Part shown: piece by piece, positions 24,388 through 35,264 of the stretch
How the letters are laid out: every line of letters starts with the position of its first letter
How positions within the stretch are numbered: position 1 is the stretch's first letter
Assembly (NCBI RefSeq): GCF_020497125.1
Contig: NC_059079.1
Coordinates: forward strand, 9,691,553-9,755,552
Length of the DNA stretch: 64,000 nucleotides
Origin: Mauremys mutica
Lineage: Eukaryota > Chordata > Testudines > Geoemydidae
Reading direction: 5' to 3'
The notes under the pieces: model-generated
Database searches by the model: none
What the model was told of the DNA's origin: nothing
What the model saw: only the letters and a program-made list of their open reading frames with translations
Position numbers and translations under genes: made by a program

Positions 24388-24434
24388 CTTTGTAGGATGC
24401 CGTTTTCTTGTGGTATTACACCATTTATAGCTGC
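24388..24434 (-). CDS. FAF1: FAF1 coding micro-exon, end of UBA region
   Basis: This 47-nt minus-strand exon has the acceptor 'ttttgttcacag' and donor 'gtaagt'. It encodes AAINGVIPQENGILQ plus the first two bases of a serine codon, finished by the exon at 20912-21120. The 15 residues are identical to human FAF1 at about residues 39-53, the last turn of the UBA domain (which binds ubiquitin) and the beginning of the linker. At 47 nt it is small but has strong splice sites. The exon upstream, encoding the rest of the UBA helix bundle, was looked for to the right and not found. Confidence 0.97.
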
Positions 24435-25295
24435 CTGTGAACAAAAGATATACAGTAAGTCAAACAAGCCAGGCAGCAATAAGACATCAGAAAAACCTGA
24501 GATATTTCCGCAAAGCAATTCAAATGGGCTTATACAAAAATGACTCAAATTTGCTTAAACAAAATCCCCAATACTCCTTAAGCACATCGAATATTCTCCA
24601 TTCAATTCATACAGAAGCACCTGACAGTGCCACTAAAGTACATCCTATTTCAAAGGAGACTAGCCTAAAACAAGACTTTGGATCCAAACTGTATATATCT
24701 TTATAACAGGTCAAAATAAAACTAAAACTTTCTAAATTTAAGGATTCAAAATGTTAGAGTGGTTAGATTTGTTTGATTACAGGCATGTTTGAATTACAGT
24801 TTCAGAGTCAACAGAGATCTGAATGCAAGATGTCTGTTTATGCCCATTCACATATTTCAGTAATTTTAACACAGACCTGACACTTAACATATCAAATCTC
24901 TATCTAGAAAGTATTTTTCCTCTAATATTTTTGTACAGGTTCTTAATTTGCTATATGAATTTTATGGGTAGGTACCATAATTTTAGTTTGAATTCAGTTT
25001 CAGCTTCTAGGCCTGTTCCAAAAATTAGTTTATTGCACACTATCCCAACTAGGTTAGCTCAATTTCGCTGATCATACGTGTTTATTGCAATGAACATTTT
25101 TCAACATTAGTAATAATGTTTAAAAAAAAAAAAAGCCATCCTCAACAGAAAATTTAGTTTCTAACAGTAAGAATGCCTATTCTAGGATTCCTACTTCATA
25201 GAATGTTTGCAAAACATCATTAAGACAGACAATACGATCTAGAGAACAAATGTGATTGAAAGGGATGACAGCACAGAATTGAGAGCTAAGAGTTA
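24435..25295 (-). other. Probable FAF1 intron, unique part
   Basis: AT-rich sequence directly upstream of the FAF1 micro-exon in gene sense. No exon, RNA gene or clear repeat. Confidence 0.6.
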
Positions 25296-25624
25296 CAGTA
25301 AAACCTGAGAGTTATGAACACCTCAGGAATGGAGACTGTTCGTAACTCTGAAATGTTCATAACGCTGAACAAATCATTATGGTGGTTCTTTCAAAAGTTT
25401 ACAACTGAACATTGACTTAGTACAGCTTTGAAACTTGACTATGAAGAAAAATGCTGCTTTCCTTTTTTTGTAGTAGTAGTTTATGTTTAACACAGTACTG
25501 TACTGTATTTGCTTTTTTGTTTTGTCTCTGCTGCTGCTTGATTGTGTACTTCCAGTTCCAAATAAGGTGTGTGGTTGACTAGTCAGTTTGTAACTCTGGT
25601 GTTCATAACTCTGAGGTTCTACTG
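25296..25624. mobile_element. Tigger/pogo-type MITE, 329 bp
   Basis: The ends CAGTAAAACCTGAGAG and the inverse of CAGTAGAACCTCAGAG are flanked by TA on both sides (25294-25295, 25625-25626), as expected for Tc1/mariner-superfamily integration at TA. Inner motifs 'gttatgaacacc' and 'ggtgttcataac' extend the inverted repeat. Same family as 46497-47644. Confidence 0.88.
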
Positions 25625-25626
25625 TA

Positions 25627-25990
25627 CCAAATTCTACTCCCAGCTCTGATACTGACTCTCTTTACAACCTGGGGTAAGACAGCCAAATTTTAAAACTAGC
25701 CACTAATTTTGGGTTCCCAAATTTAGACACTATGGGCCTAATCTTCACAATTATTGAATAGCCAAAACTGCAAATGAATCAATAAATGATAGAGGTGGAT
25801 GTTCAGCACCTTGGGGGGGAGGAGGGGGAAATCATGCCCCAGATACCTAAAGGACAGCACTTAACAAATGGGCTGGCTTTTGAAATCTGAACCTTAACCT
25901 CTTTCCTTCAATTTTCCCATCTGGAAAATAGAAGTGATAATACTTACTCCCACAGTCCTTACCTACTTCCAACCCGTTTGGATGAATTTT
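25627..25990 (+). repeat. Diverged MIR-like SINE, interrupted
   Basis: Begins 'caaattctactcccagctctgatactgac' in the manner of the MIR head/CORE. After a roughly 200-base unrelated stretch it resumes with 'ttcccatctggaaaatag' and 'gataatacttactccc', typical of the MIR CORE region. Old and partial. Confidence 0.5.
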
Positions 25991-28900
25991 TGTAAATCAC
26001 TTAAGATTATAAATTATGTAGTAATAAAGTATTTAAGGTATCCATCGCCATGGTATCTGGGTGCAGTATTATTCGTTATTATATTATCATTAGCTGTCAA
26101 AGATTCTGATGTACATGTTGTGGGATATTCCCTGTAACAGTCTAAAAAATTCTACACCAGATGGAACGGTAGTATGTTTAAACAAGGAGAGTAACTAAAG
26201 GCCATGACACAACAGAGTAACTACAGTCAATTACGCTACACTACCTGACTGAATTATAAATTGTCTTCTGACATGATTATAAACATTATTCCACTCTACA
26301 GTAGCGAAGACACTATGTTCTCAAAACATCTGAAGCCTGGTGTATGTAGGAAAATATTTAGAAAAGATTGGTATTGCGATAAGTGGATTTGGGGCACATC
26401 TGCATATAGTCTTACTTTTTCTAGGTATGTTACAAGTTGATAAAAACAGAGCATGGGACCTTATGCTTGACCAAAGCTTTCGCAGGAATTAAAAAGGGGA
26501 CAACTGTGTTGGAACTGGATTCCCAACATTGCTGTAACTGTAGCGTAATGGCCCTTTAGATATAGTCTACCACCATATCTGACTATGGATCCGGTCTAAC
26601 GAAGAAGGGCTCATTTTCCTGAATGTTGGGCTAGCCATCATTTCTTAGCATGAGATGATTCAGGGATCGGAGGGTTATGTATTAAACAATACTTAGCATT
26701 TCAGTAGCATTTCCAAGGACTTGTCAAAGTCTAAATTAGTCCTCCAAACATACCAATGACATAGCTACTATCCTAATTTTTAAGATGGGAGATTAAAACA
26801 GTGACGATAAGGAAATGTCAAGGGCCAGAGTGGAAGTCAGCATCAGAGTCAGGGTCAGAATTAGAAAGCAGGTGTCCCTGGTTCCCTTCCCGTGTTCTGC
26901 TATTTGTGTAAACTTGTACATACACAAAAATTAAGACAATAGGCAGGAGTGCCAAGAAACTCCTCACACTATGTACCCACTCATGAACACACTCAGTACT
27001 TTCCAAAATAAAGTACTGCTATAGAAGGGGATCCCTGTACTTTGATTCCAGTTAAGACAAAGGTATTTCTTTTTTCAAAAAGCTGCTAAGCCTGTCACTT
27101 GCCAGCAAAACTATTGGCTAACAAATATGCAATCATGGCATTGGACAAGAATTTTATAAAGTCATGCTCTGATTGACCAAATTAGCTTTTTTGAGGTTGG
27201 CCCACATATGCAACAACCCCTAGAAAATATGCTGTTTGGACTCCACACTTTACAAAAACAAACAATCCGGAAATCACTATACTTTGGATCAAGATTCTAG
27301 AAGAACAGACTTCTGGTCAGTGTGTGGGAGATATCTGGTTTAGGACTGCTTTGCACCACAAAAGGGTGCACCTTCGGGCCATCTCAATGCAAGGATTTTT
27401 CAGACTTGACATTCCCAGTTGTTGCACTGACAGATTTTGAAATGTAGACAACACTCAAGCATTTTACAACTGAGTTGTTCCTGACCCTGCTCTGAGTAGG
27501 GGTAGAAGATATGGTAGTAAAAATGCCAAAATTTTGTCTACACTTCAGTCTAGCGGACACATCCTAAAACAGTAGAGTTACAGTGGATCAGCATAGGAGA
27601 GTTCACCAGTTCTAATGGTCTTTGGAGAGGAGGAGAAAAATGTGTCTCTTGGAATGTCTTCAAACCAAGCTGCTTCTGCACTTTATTGGTCTCCTTCAGG
27701 CTGAAATTCAGAAGTTCATTTTCAGTCTGTTGTGCATTCAGTGGCACTCAATTCACTGGACTCTGGGAAGCCACTGTCCATCAAGATAGCTTTTACAAAC
27801 TGGTAGCACAGCTAGCCATATACTTACCACCTCTTTTTCTGTATTAAAGAGATGTTATATGTAGTACTATAGTTGGCTAATGAATCATACAAAAACTATG
27901 AACTAAGATTTAAATGCTAACTTGTTTTAATCTAATAAACCTCCAATTTTGAATTTTTTAATATATATTGTGTTATAATTACCTTAGAATATCAACAAGG
28001 CATAACCCTATGATGCTCTTAACATGTGTCATTCTTTTTTTTTTTTTTTAAATATACAAAGAACAATACAGTGACTCAACTAGCTTGCCATCATTTAAGT
28101 AGCGGTGTTTTGATAACCATAAAATGCTTTGTTAACCATGTGTCTTGCACATGTACATGGAGGGGTTGCAGCTGTTTACAGCTACTGATCATCTTAATCT
28201 AATAAACCATCAGGAAAAGGTCTCACAACGCTCTTCAGCAATAGACATTTTCTCCATTATCACTTAACAGGACTGATATATTCTTCATTCTGCATTTTGG
28301 TGAATCAAAACACAGCAAGTGCAGTTCTCATAGGAACAATCACCACTGATAATGGTCATTTGACATCCTGGAATTCTCTTTCCCTTGAGAAAAAAGTTGC
28401 ATTAGCAATGAAAATCTAGTACAGTAATTGAGATATTTAGAGTTCAGCACTTGCATAGTTTGTCTGGTAAAAATCTAGTTTTTATAAAAATCTGAGGATG
28501 AAACTAGCTCAAGATTTCCCAAATTCAAGTACAAGAGCAAAAATTATTAAATGAGGTGAGGGCTCCAAGCTATTTTGTCAAAGACTGAACAACCCTTCTA
28601 GGCCTTCTCTTATGTCTCAAACTAGACAGCATTAAAGGGTCAAAGAAATGAGAGATAATAGTGGCCATACTACATAATTTCTTGGTGAGGTGGCCTGCAT
28701 TCAATAACTACAATGTAGAGTAAAACTGCGTAAAGAGTTTGGGCAATGTTTGTTAAGCGAGATAGAAATTGGAAAGATATAAGAGATCAGGAGAGGGGTC
28801 CACGTGTCTCTCTGGGTGTTTTGAGTAGGCAACCATTTCTGAGTCCCAACCTTGAAAATGCTGATAAAGGACACAGACAGTCTAGGCTCTGATGCCTGAA

Positions 28901-29149
28901 TGACTGTAACACAAAACTAAATACACACAACTGATTAATGAAAGATTTTCCTAACTAATTTTTTTTTAAAAATTAGTCTCCTCTATTAGACAATTAAGTC
29001 TTCATGGTTAAACAAACATTTAATATACTGAGAGGACTCTCTAAAATATTCTTAACTTGTGTGTCCATACAAATAAGAATGGCGATACATAATTTAAAAA
29101 AATTAAACAAAACTATTTCCCTTTAAATGATTTTAGTAAAATTATAGTA
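25991..29149. other. Intron-like DNA without recognised features
   Basis: AT-rich; the longest open frames are about 65 codons and unlike known proteins. A chance CAACAACTGGGAATG on the minus strand near 27431 looks briefly like the FAF1 NNWD motif but has no FAF1 context. Confidence 0.6.
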
Positions 29150-30434
29150 CAGTCGAACCCATTTATCTCGACCTCGGTTAACTTGCCAATCCTATTAAGT
29201 CGACGTTTTAGAAGTGGAACCGCCAAACTCCCTCTTTGTCTTATCGGTTTCTCATCGGTTATGTCGATTCTTTAATCTCGCCGAACCCTAATATCTCGAG
29301 CACAGAAGAGCGCCGAATTTGCCACTAACCGAGGTCGAGATAAATGGGTTCGACTAACTCCGGCGGCGGCCCTGCCCGGCTCCTGCCGCATCCCTCCCCG
29401 GCCACGCGACTCCTGCCCCAGCCGCGCGGTTCCCCAGCCGCCCGGCTCCCCGCGTCCCCGACCCACCGTGTCCCCAGCCGCCCGCTCCCCGGCTCCCCAG
29501 CCGCGCTGTTCCCCAGACGCCCGGCTCCCCGCGTCCCCGGCCGCCCGGCTCCGCGTCCCCAGCCCCGCGGTTCCCCGCGTACCCGCCCGCGCTTCCCCGG
29601 TCCCCGCTTCGCTGCCCGCCCGTCCGCCCGGCCCCGCTTCGCCGGTCCCCGCTTCCCCGGTCCCCGCTTCGCCTGCCGCCCGCCCGGCCCCGCTTCCCCG
29701 GTCCCCGCTTCGCCTGCCGCCCGCCCGCCCGCCCGCCCGGCCCCCCTTACCCGGTCCCCGCGTCGCCGGCCGCCCCGCCCGGCCCCGCCCCGCTTACCCG
29801 GTCCCCGCTTCGCCTGCCGCCCGCCCGCCCGCCCGGCCCGCCCCGCTTACCCGGTCCCCGCTTCGCCTGCCGCCCGCCCGCCCGCCCGGCCCCGCCCCGC
29901 TTACCCGGTCCCCGCTTCGCCTGCCGCCCGCCCGCCCGGCCCCGCCCCGCTTACCCTACCCGGTCCCCGCTTCGCCTGCCGCCCGCCCGCCCGGCCCCGC
30001 CCCGCTTACCCGGTCCCCGCTTCGCCTGCCGCCCGCCCGGCCCCGCTTACCCGGTCCCGCTTCGCCTGCCGCCCGGCCCCGCTTCGCCTGCCGCCCGGCC
30101 CCGCTTCGCCTGCCGCCCGGCCCCGCTTACTCGGCTCCGCTTCGCCTGCCGCCCGGCCCCGCTTCGCCTGCCGCCCGGCCCCGCTTACCCGGTCCCGCTT
30201 CGCCTGCCGCCCGGCTCCGGATCCCCGTCCATGGCCGCCCGGCCCCGCTTCCCCGTCCCGCTTCGCCGGATCCAGCCACGTGCAGGCACCGTGGTAAGGG
30301 GGCAGGGAGGGGGTGTTGGAGAGAGGGCAGGGGAGTTCAGGGGTGGGGGGGTGAATAGGGGTTTATCTCGATCATCGGTTATCTCGACGCTTTTTGGCAA
30401 ACCCCTAGGCCGGCGACATAACAGGGTTCAACTG
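29150..30434. mobile_element. Tigger/pogo-type element carrying a CpG-dense tandem array
   Basis: The ends CAGTCGAACCC and GGGTTCAACTG lie inside TA duplications (29148-29149, 30435-30436). Inner end motifs 'ttatctcgac' recur in both arms. The left end is itself folded: 29151-29180 reappears inverted at about 29327-29356, so a complete small MITE-like palindrome precedes the array. Between about 29360 and 30290 lies an extremely GC- and CpG-rich tandem array (separate entry). No transposase frame remains. Confidence 0.88.
29360..30290 (+). repeat. CpG-rich minisatellite
   Basis: Irregular tandem units of about 45-55 bases built from 'ccccgcttacccggtccccg', 'cttcgcctgccgcccg' and variable numbers of 'cccg'. 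The unit shortens toward the right end to about 26 bases ('gcccggccccgcttcgcctg'). The array is open in two plus-strand frames (317 and 296 codons, Pro/Arg/Ala-rich) only because it contains almost no T and A; these are not genes. In base composition it mimics a CpG island within AT-rich intron DNA. Confidence 0.9.
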
Positions 30435-30542
30435 TAAATCCATTCATTGCTATCTTTACATTAAAGTTTAACCAACCTTAAGCAGAAACAGACACTTATA
30501 GCAGTCAATTCATGAAGCCAACAACCTCAGTAGTGTCTAAAT

Positions 30543-30717
30543 CAGTGGTTCTCAATCCGCAGTCCACGGGCCCCTTGCAGCCCAATCAGCACACAGCTGC
30601 TGCTCATGTGACATACTCATGGCCATACGGGTAGTATATATATTGTGTGGATGCAGCCCACATAGCACAGAGAGCTGCATATGTGGCCCACAATGGTAAA
30701 TAGGTTGAGAACCACAG
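30543..30717. mobile_element. hAT/Charlie-type MITE, 175 bp
   Basis: Begins CAGTGGTTCTCAA and ends TTGAGAACCACAG. An imperfect 8-bp duplication (gtctaaat 30535-30542; atctaact 30718-30725; 6 of 8) has the TCTA centre usual for hAT-Charlie sites. A related copy occurs near 63545-63687. Confidence 0.85.
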
Positions 30718-30725
30718 ATCTAACT

Positions 30726-32090
30726 GCTATATTCAAATACAAGCTGTATCCATTTCCATTTAATATTCTCATTCAAAATGCAATCTAAAATTTCAGCTGC
30801 TAACTTGCTTATTAAAATAAAAAGTAATGTCTCCACCACAAATTCAAAAACAGGTAACTCACCCAAAGAGTTACCACCTACCGTATTTGTCTTTTGAAAT
30901 TATAAACAAAATTTAATTATTGATTTGTATATTTTGTTTCAAGATATCGGTGATATACCCAGAAATTGATGTGATATAATTAGAAGCATCTGGCAATACT
31001 GGCACTGAAAATACATAACACCCAAAACAGGGGGAGAACATACAGCATCATAAACCACAAGTGAGCTACACGACTATATAGTTGCATTATCAAATGTCAA
31101 GATCCACAGTACTGATACTGCTATGATTATGAACTCTCGGGCTATGAAACAACAGTATGTACAATATATTTATTTGGCCTCTATCATGCCAGAGCTGTTT
31201 CCTGGGAGAAACAACAATGCCAAAAAGCTGCCCAACCATTCTAAATATCTGTCTAGTTTGAAACAGTGAAACACTACAAAAATATTACAATTATTCAAGA
31301 TACCTATGAATCATTGTGAAGCTTAGGGTGTTAAATTTCAAGTTTTTCCCTGGGAAAATACTGCCTTAACAGATTGAGACAGTTCTGAAAAATTCTGCCT
31401 GTCCCCTTACAAATACAAAATAGCATATGGCTTGACTCAAAATACACAATTTCAACTGGTCACCAACACTTAATAATTAACAATTACCACATAGTGGAAG
31501 GAGAGAGATCACGGTTTTTCCCCTATACTTAAAATAGAGAACAACTGTGGTATCTCCGATACCACTATGTGGTAACTGTTAATTTATGACATTTAATGGA
31601 AACCACTGTAGATTTCAAAACTGTTTGGCTGCACTGATCATGCTTACATAGTTTTAAAGCTAATACAGAGGTTTTATTTTATATATTTCATTCCTATCAA
31701 GTGGCATCCACTGCACCACACGCACTTTCAAATGGAAGACTGAGGATTTCCCAATCTATAAATGGGATGCATTATTTCTAGATATCAGGACAAAGGCTTA
31801 AACTTACCTTCTTAAGAACCAACCCAGGTCCATAACTAAAGCCAAATTTAAGGGCTTTTGCGCAGGAGAATTCCTGGGATAAGGAAGCTTCTTTCCTATG
31901 GCGTTAAATACAGTTGTCCACCTGCCTCCCCACATTAAGCAATGAAGTTTTGGCTGGTGCCATGCTAAAAACTATTTCTCCATGCTAATTTTTCCCCTTA
32001 CTTTTACTCACACCTTCTTGTCAACTGGGCCATCCTGATTATCACCACAAAAGGTTTTTTTTCGTCCCGCTGATAATAGCTCATCTTAAT
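30726..32090. other. Intron-like DNA with one small inverted repeat
   Basis: No gene seen. The stretch contains a 23-bp inverted repeat pair at 31475-31497 and 31562-31584 (listed separately). Confidence 0.6.
31475..31584. repeat. Short inverted repeat, possible 110-bp MITE
   Basis: The arms 'aattaacaattaccacatag' and its inverse at 31565-31584 (one mismatch over the 23-bp arms 31475-31497 and 31562-31584) enclose 64 bases. No target duplication is evident. It could be a MITE or a lone hairpin. Confidence 0.55.
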
Positions 32091-32123
32091 TGATTTGTCT
32101 CGTTAGAGTTGGTATGGCAACCC

Positions 32124-32139
32124 GTGTGTGTGAGTGTGA

Positions 32140-32173
<34 letters not shown>

Positions 32174-32174
32174 G
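32124..32174 (+). repeat. (TG)n-(AG)n microsatellite
   Basis: About 28 bases of TG-rich repeat run into about 22 bases of pure AG. It obscures the target duplication of the neighbouring LTR. Confidence 0.95.
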
Positions 32175-32949
32175 GACACAAAGCTCCAAGCCTGTATTGG
32201 TGGGTCCCGTGCTTCCTGGTGGATACAGTGGCCTCAGAAGCTCGCTAAGGCCCTTAATATGATCTCCCTTTCCCAGTATGGTGGCAAAGGTTACAGCTTA
32301 TTGAGCTACTTTCATCACAGGCCGGTATGGGAGGTGGGAAGGTGGAATACCCCCAGTCTCTGTTGCTCCTTAGAGCTCCGTAGGCACAGTTTGGTCTCCT
32401 GCCTGGACCAAAGTCTGTTTCCCCTCTCCAAGGGATCTCTGTAGATCATGGGGAGAGAAAGAAGGGGGAACCCGGGCCCGCCCTCTACTCCGGATTCCAG
32501 CCCAGGGACCCTATTGATAGCAGCTGTTGGCAGCTTCCCTCCTCCACTGACGTTGCTTGGATTCCCTGGCCCACTTCCCCGTGCTCCCCTTTTCCAAGCT
32601 TCACTCTTACCTCAGAATTCAGTAATGCTTCCTCTCCTCCAGCTCCTTTCACCTGGGCTCCCCTCGACAGAACTGGAAAGGAGAGCTTCTAAAGCAGTAT
32701 AAGTGGGACTTAATTGGCTCCAGCTGTCTCCATTAGCCTAACAGCCTTAGCTGACCCTTTGTCAGTTAACTGAGGTCAGGTGCCGGCATTAGTCTAACGA
32801 CCGTAACTGGTTAAATTGGCGTCAGGTGTCTTGATTGGCCTGGAGTAGCCCTTGTTTGGCTATCAAGGGAACAGGGACCTGCTCATTCTGAGGCTGATAT
32901 ACCTGCCTTCCACTACCCTCTTATACCCTTCTGGCCTGAGTCCATTACA
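32175..32949 (-). mobile_element. Solo LTR of a retroelement
   Basis: Homologous along its length to 46622-47349: shared blocks include 'gggaacccgggcccg/ccc', 'ccctctactccgg', 'ttccagcccagggaccc' and 'gtcaggtgt'. In the minus sense it begins TGTAATGGACTCAGG, with a 'gggtataagag' TATA-like box soon after. No internal retroelement sequence adjoins it, so it is a solo LTR left by recombination. Gypsy or endogenous retrovirus origin cannot be decided from the LTR alone. Confidence 0.75.
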
Positions 32950-33204
32950 GTGTGTTTATATACATCTTCCTACTGTATTTTCCACTCCATACATCTGATT
33001 AAGGGGGGTTTAGCCCACGAAAGCTTATGCCCAAATAAATTTGTTAGTCTCTAAGGTGCCACAAGTACTCCTCATTCTTTATGCCATGGATAGAGGCCCT
33101 ATACAACTCTCTACATTCAAACCTCCACCCCATGCACAACAGAAAAATGCTGGTCCCACTCCAATGTGTCAGGAATTATGGATTTGACTTGAGAAGGCAT
33201 ATCG

Positions 33205-33640
33205 GCATCATGAATTAAGATAAACCAATCAATGGTTCATGTAGGCCAGCATCCTATCTCTAATAGTGGCCAGTACCAGATGCTTCAGATGAAGTTACAA
33301 GAAAATGTGATGAAATAACCTGTCCACAGGCAGCAAAGAGTCCTGTGGCACCTTATAGACTAACAGACATATTGGAGCATGAGCTTTCGTGGGTGAATGC
33401 ATGCATCCGACAAAGTGGGTATTCACCCACGAAAGCTCATGCTCCAATACGTCTGTTAGTCTATAAGGTACCACAGGACTCTTTGCTGCTTTTACAGATC
33501 CAGACTAACACGGCTACCCCTCTGATACTGTCCACAGGGGAATTTTCTTCCTAACTCCCGTAGCGTAATGGCTGGCTTATGCATATGAAGGTTTATAGAG
33601 TTTATAATTTTGCTGATATTCTGTAACCAGTAACTGTGGA
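33205..33640 (-). repeat. Old CR1/L3-type LINE fragment, interrupted by SINE pair
   Basis: 'gtaggccagcatcctatctc', 'agtggccagtaccagatgct' and, after the insertion, 'ttcttcctaactcc' are typical of the 3' region of old CR1/L3 LINEs. The fragment is split at 33330 by the inserted SINE pair. Confidence 0.65.
33331..33528. mobile_element. Turtle SINE inserted as an inverted duplication
   Basis: The left half (33331-33416) reads the SINE forward from 'cagcaaagagtcctgtgg' to 'gtgggtgaatgcatgcatcc'. The right half (33417-33528) reads it backward from 'gtgggtattcacccac' to 'ggctacccctctgatac'. The pair as a whole, not each copy, is flanked by the direct repeat tgtccacag (33321-33329; 33529-33537). 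This layout matches inversion during target-primed reverse transcription (twin priming), well known for LINE-1. Confidence 0.85.
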
Positions 33641-34548
33641 TGTTCTCATTATCCATATAAATGTCTAATTATTTTTTTTAATCCTAGTAGGATCTTTCTT
33701 CAAGAAAATGACTCATTTTTATTAGGGCTGTAGAAAAGAAAAGGTAAAAAAAATCAAAACCATCTGATTTAAAAAAACAAAACCCTGAAGCTATACTGTA
33801 GCTCTTCTACTCTGCCTTAATTTCAAGGAATTTTTGGTGAAAGCAAAAATATTCAGTTTTGAGAAATACATACTCCTAAGAATGGCCCTGTTTTCTTTGG
33901 CTCTCTCGCCTATTGAACAGAAGGTCAATCTTAATTTCCTTTTCTTCTACATTTCAGTGCTGCAGCTGATTGTGCAATAAAACAACACCTTCTAGAATTC
34001 TACTCACCATGTTTTTATTGCTTAATCCCCATTTCGTTTATAATCCAATACTACTAAATGTATCTGATAGTTACAGAGCAAAAAAACATTTGGAAACTGA
34101 AAATGATAATGCAAAATGCATTCAAACTGTCTTACGAAATCCAGAATAGATGAGAGAATATCACACATCAGAATATATATCTCAGACAGATATGAAGAAA
34201 ATGAGGGTTGGGGCAGGAGGGAGGGATGTTCATGCACTGATCCAACAAATTTTGTAAATCAGTGATACATAAAAAAGTTTCACATGGTCTTAAAAGTTTG
34301 CTTTAGTTTTGACATCTGCACAAGGAGGATTTGAGCTAACACTTTATAAACAAATTACCACAGAACCAATCAAAATAAAATATAATGGAGCAAGAAAAAA
34401 TTTTAATGGTGAAAGTTGCATTTAAAAACTGTAGCTAATATGCATATGGTGTGCTTTTCTTTATTTTTCCCATAGTAACTTCTCAGTAAGTATTGATAAA
34501 AGCTCTAATAAATATTTAGCAACGCAAAGTCTCAAGTTTTATTTTATT
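33641..34548. other. Intron-like DNA, nothing recognised
   Basis: AT-rich sequence between the LINE fragment and the large fold-back hAT element. No gene seen. Confidence 0.6.
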
Positions 34549-34914
34549 TAGGGCTGTCTATTAATCGCAGTTAATTGACGCAATTAACTCAAAAAATTAA
34601 TCATGATTAATCATAGTTTTAATCACACAATTAAACAATAGAATACCAATTCAAAGTTGTTAAATATTTTTGGATGTTTTTCTATATTTTCAAATATCTT
34701 GATTTTAATTACAACACAAAATACGAAGTGTACAGTGCTCACTTTATATTACTTTTGAATACAAATAGTATTTTTCAATTCACCTCATACAAGTACTATA
34801 ATACAATCTTTTTATCATGAAAGTGCAACTTACAAATGTAATTTTTTTTTGTTACATAACTCCACTCCATAACAAAACAATGTAAAACTTTAGAGGCCAC
34901 AAATGCACTCAATC

Positions 34915-35217
34915 CTACTTCTTGTTCAGCCAATCGCTAAGAGAAACAAGTTTGTTTACATTTACAGGAGAGAATGCTGCTCGCTTCTTATTTACAATGT
35001 CACCTGAAAGCAAGAACAGGCATTCAGATGGCACTTTTGTAGCCAGCATTACAAGGTATTTACGTGCCAGATATGCTACACATTCACATGCCTCTTTATG
35101 CTTCGACCACCATTCCAGAGGACATGCTTCCATGCTGATGATGCTTGTTAAAAAAAATGCATTAATTAAATCTGTAACTGAACTCCTTGGAGGAGAATTG
35201 TATGTCTCCTGCTCCAT
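34915..35217 (-). pseudogene. hAT transposase C-terminus, left-arm copy
   Basis: A 100-codon minus-strand frame showing 'MEACPLEWWSKHKEA', then 'ARKYLVMLATKVPSECLFLL' and 'SGDIVNKKRAAFSPVNVNKL', ending 'LSDWLNKK' and stop. This is the hAT dimerisation domain (P-x-x-E-R-x-F-S-x-x-G pattern). The arginine of the E-R-x-F box is changed to C. It is an inverted duplicate of the plus-strand segment at about 35585-35815. Confidence 0.85.
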
Positions 35218-35264
35218 GGTTTTACCCGCATTCTGCCATATATTTTACGTTAGGGTAGTCTTGA

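Larger units (their letters stand above)
32091..33082 (-). repeat. Turtle interspersed repeat split by a solo LTR
   Basis: The left part (about 32091-32123, 'gttggtatggcaaccc') and right part (32950-33082, 'catctgattaagg', 'agcccacgaaagcttatg', 'ttagtctctaaggtgccac') belong to the same repeat, seen also at 49160-49400. A GT/AG microsatellite at 32124-32174 lies in the left part, and the LTR occupies 32175-32949. Confidence 0.7.

Noticed and set aside
27420..27450. Minus-strand CAACAACTGGGAATG resembling the FAF1 NNWD motif
   Set aside because: The neighbouring residues do not match the UBA exon and no splice sites fit.
29344..30358. Two long plus-strand open frames (317 and 296 codons), Pro/Arg/Ala-rich
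   Set aside because: They are produced by the GC-rich tandem array, overlap in different frames, have low-complexity composition and no domain.
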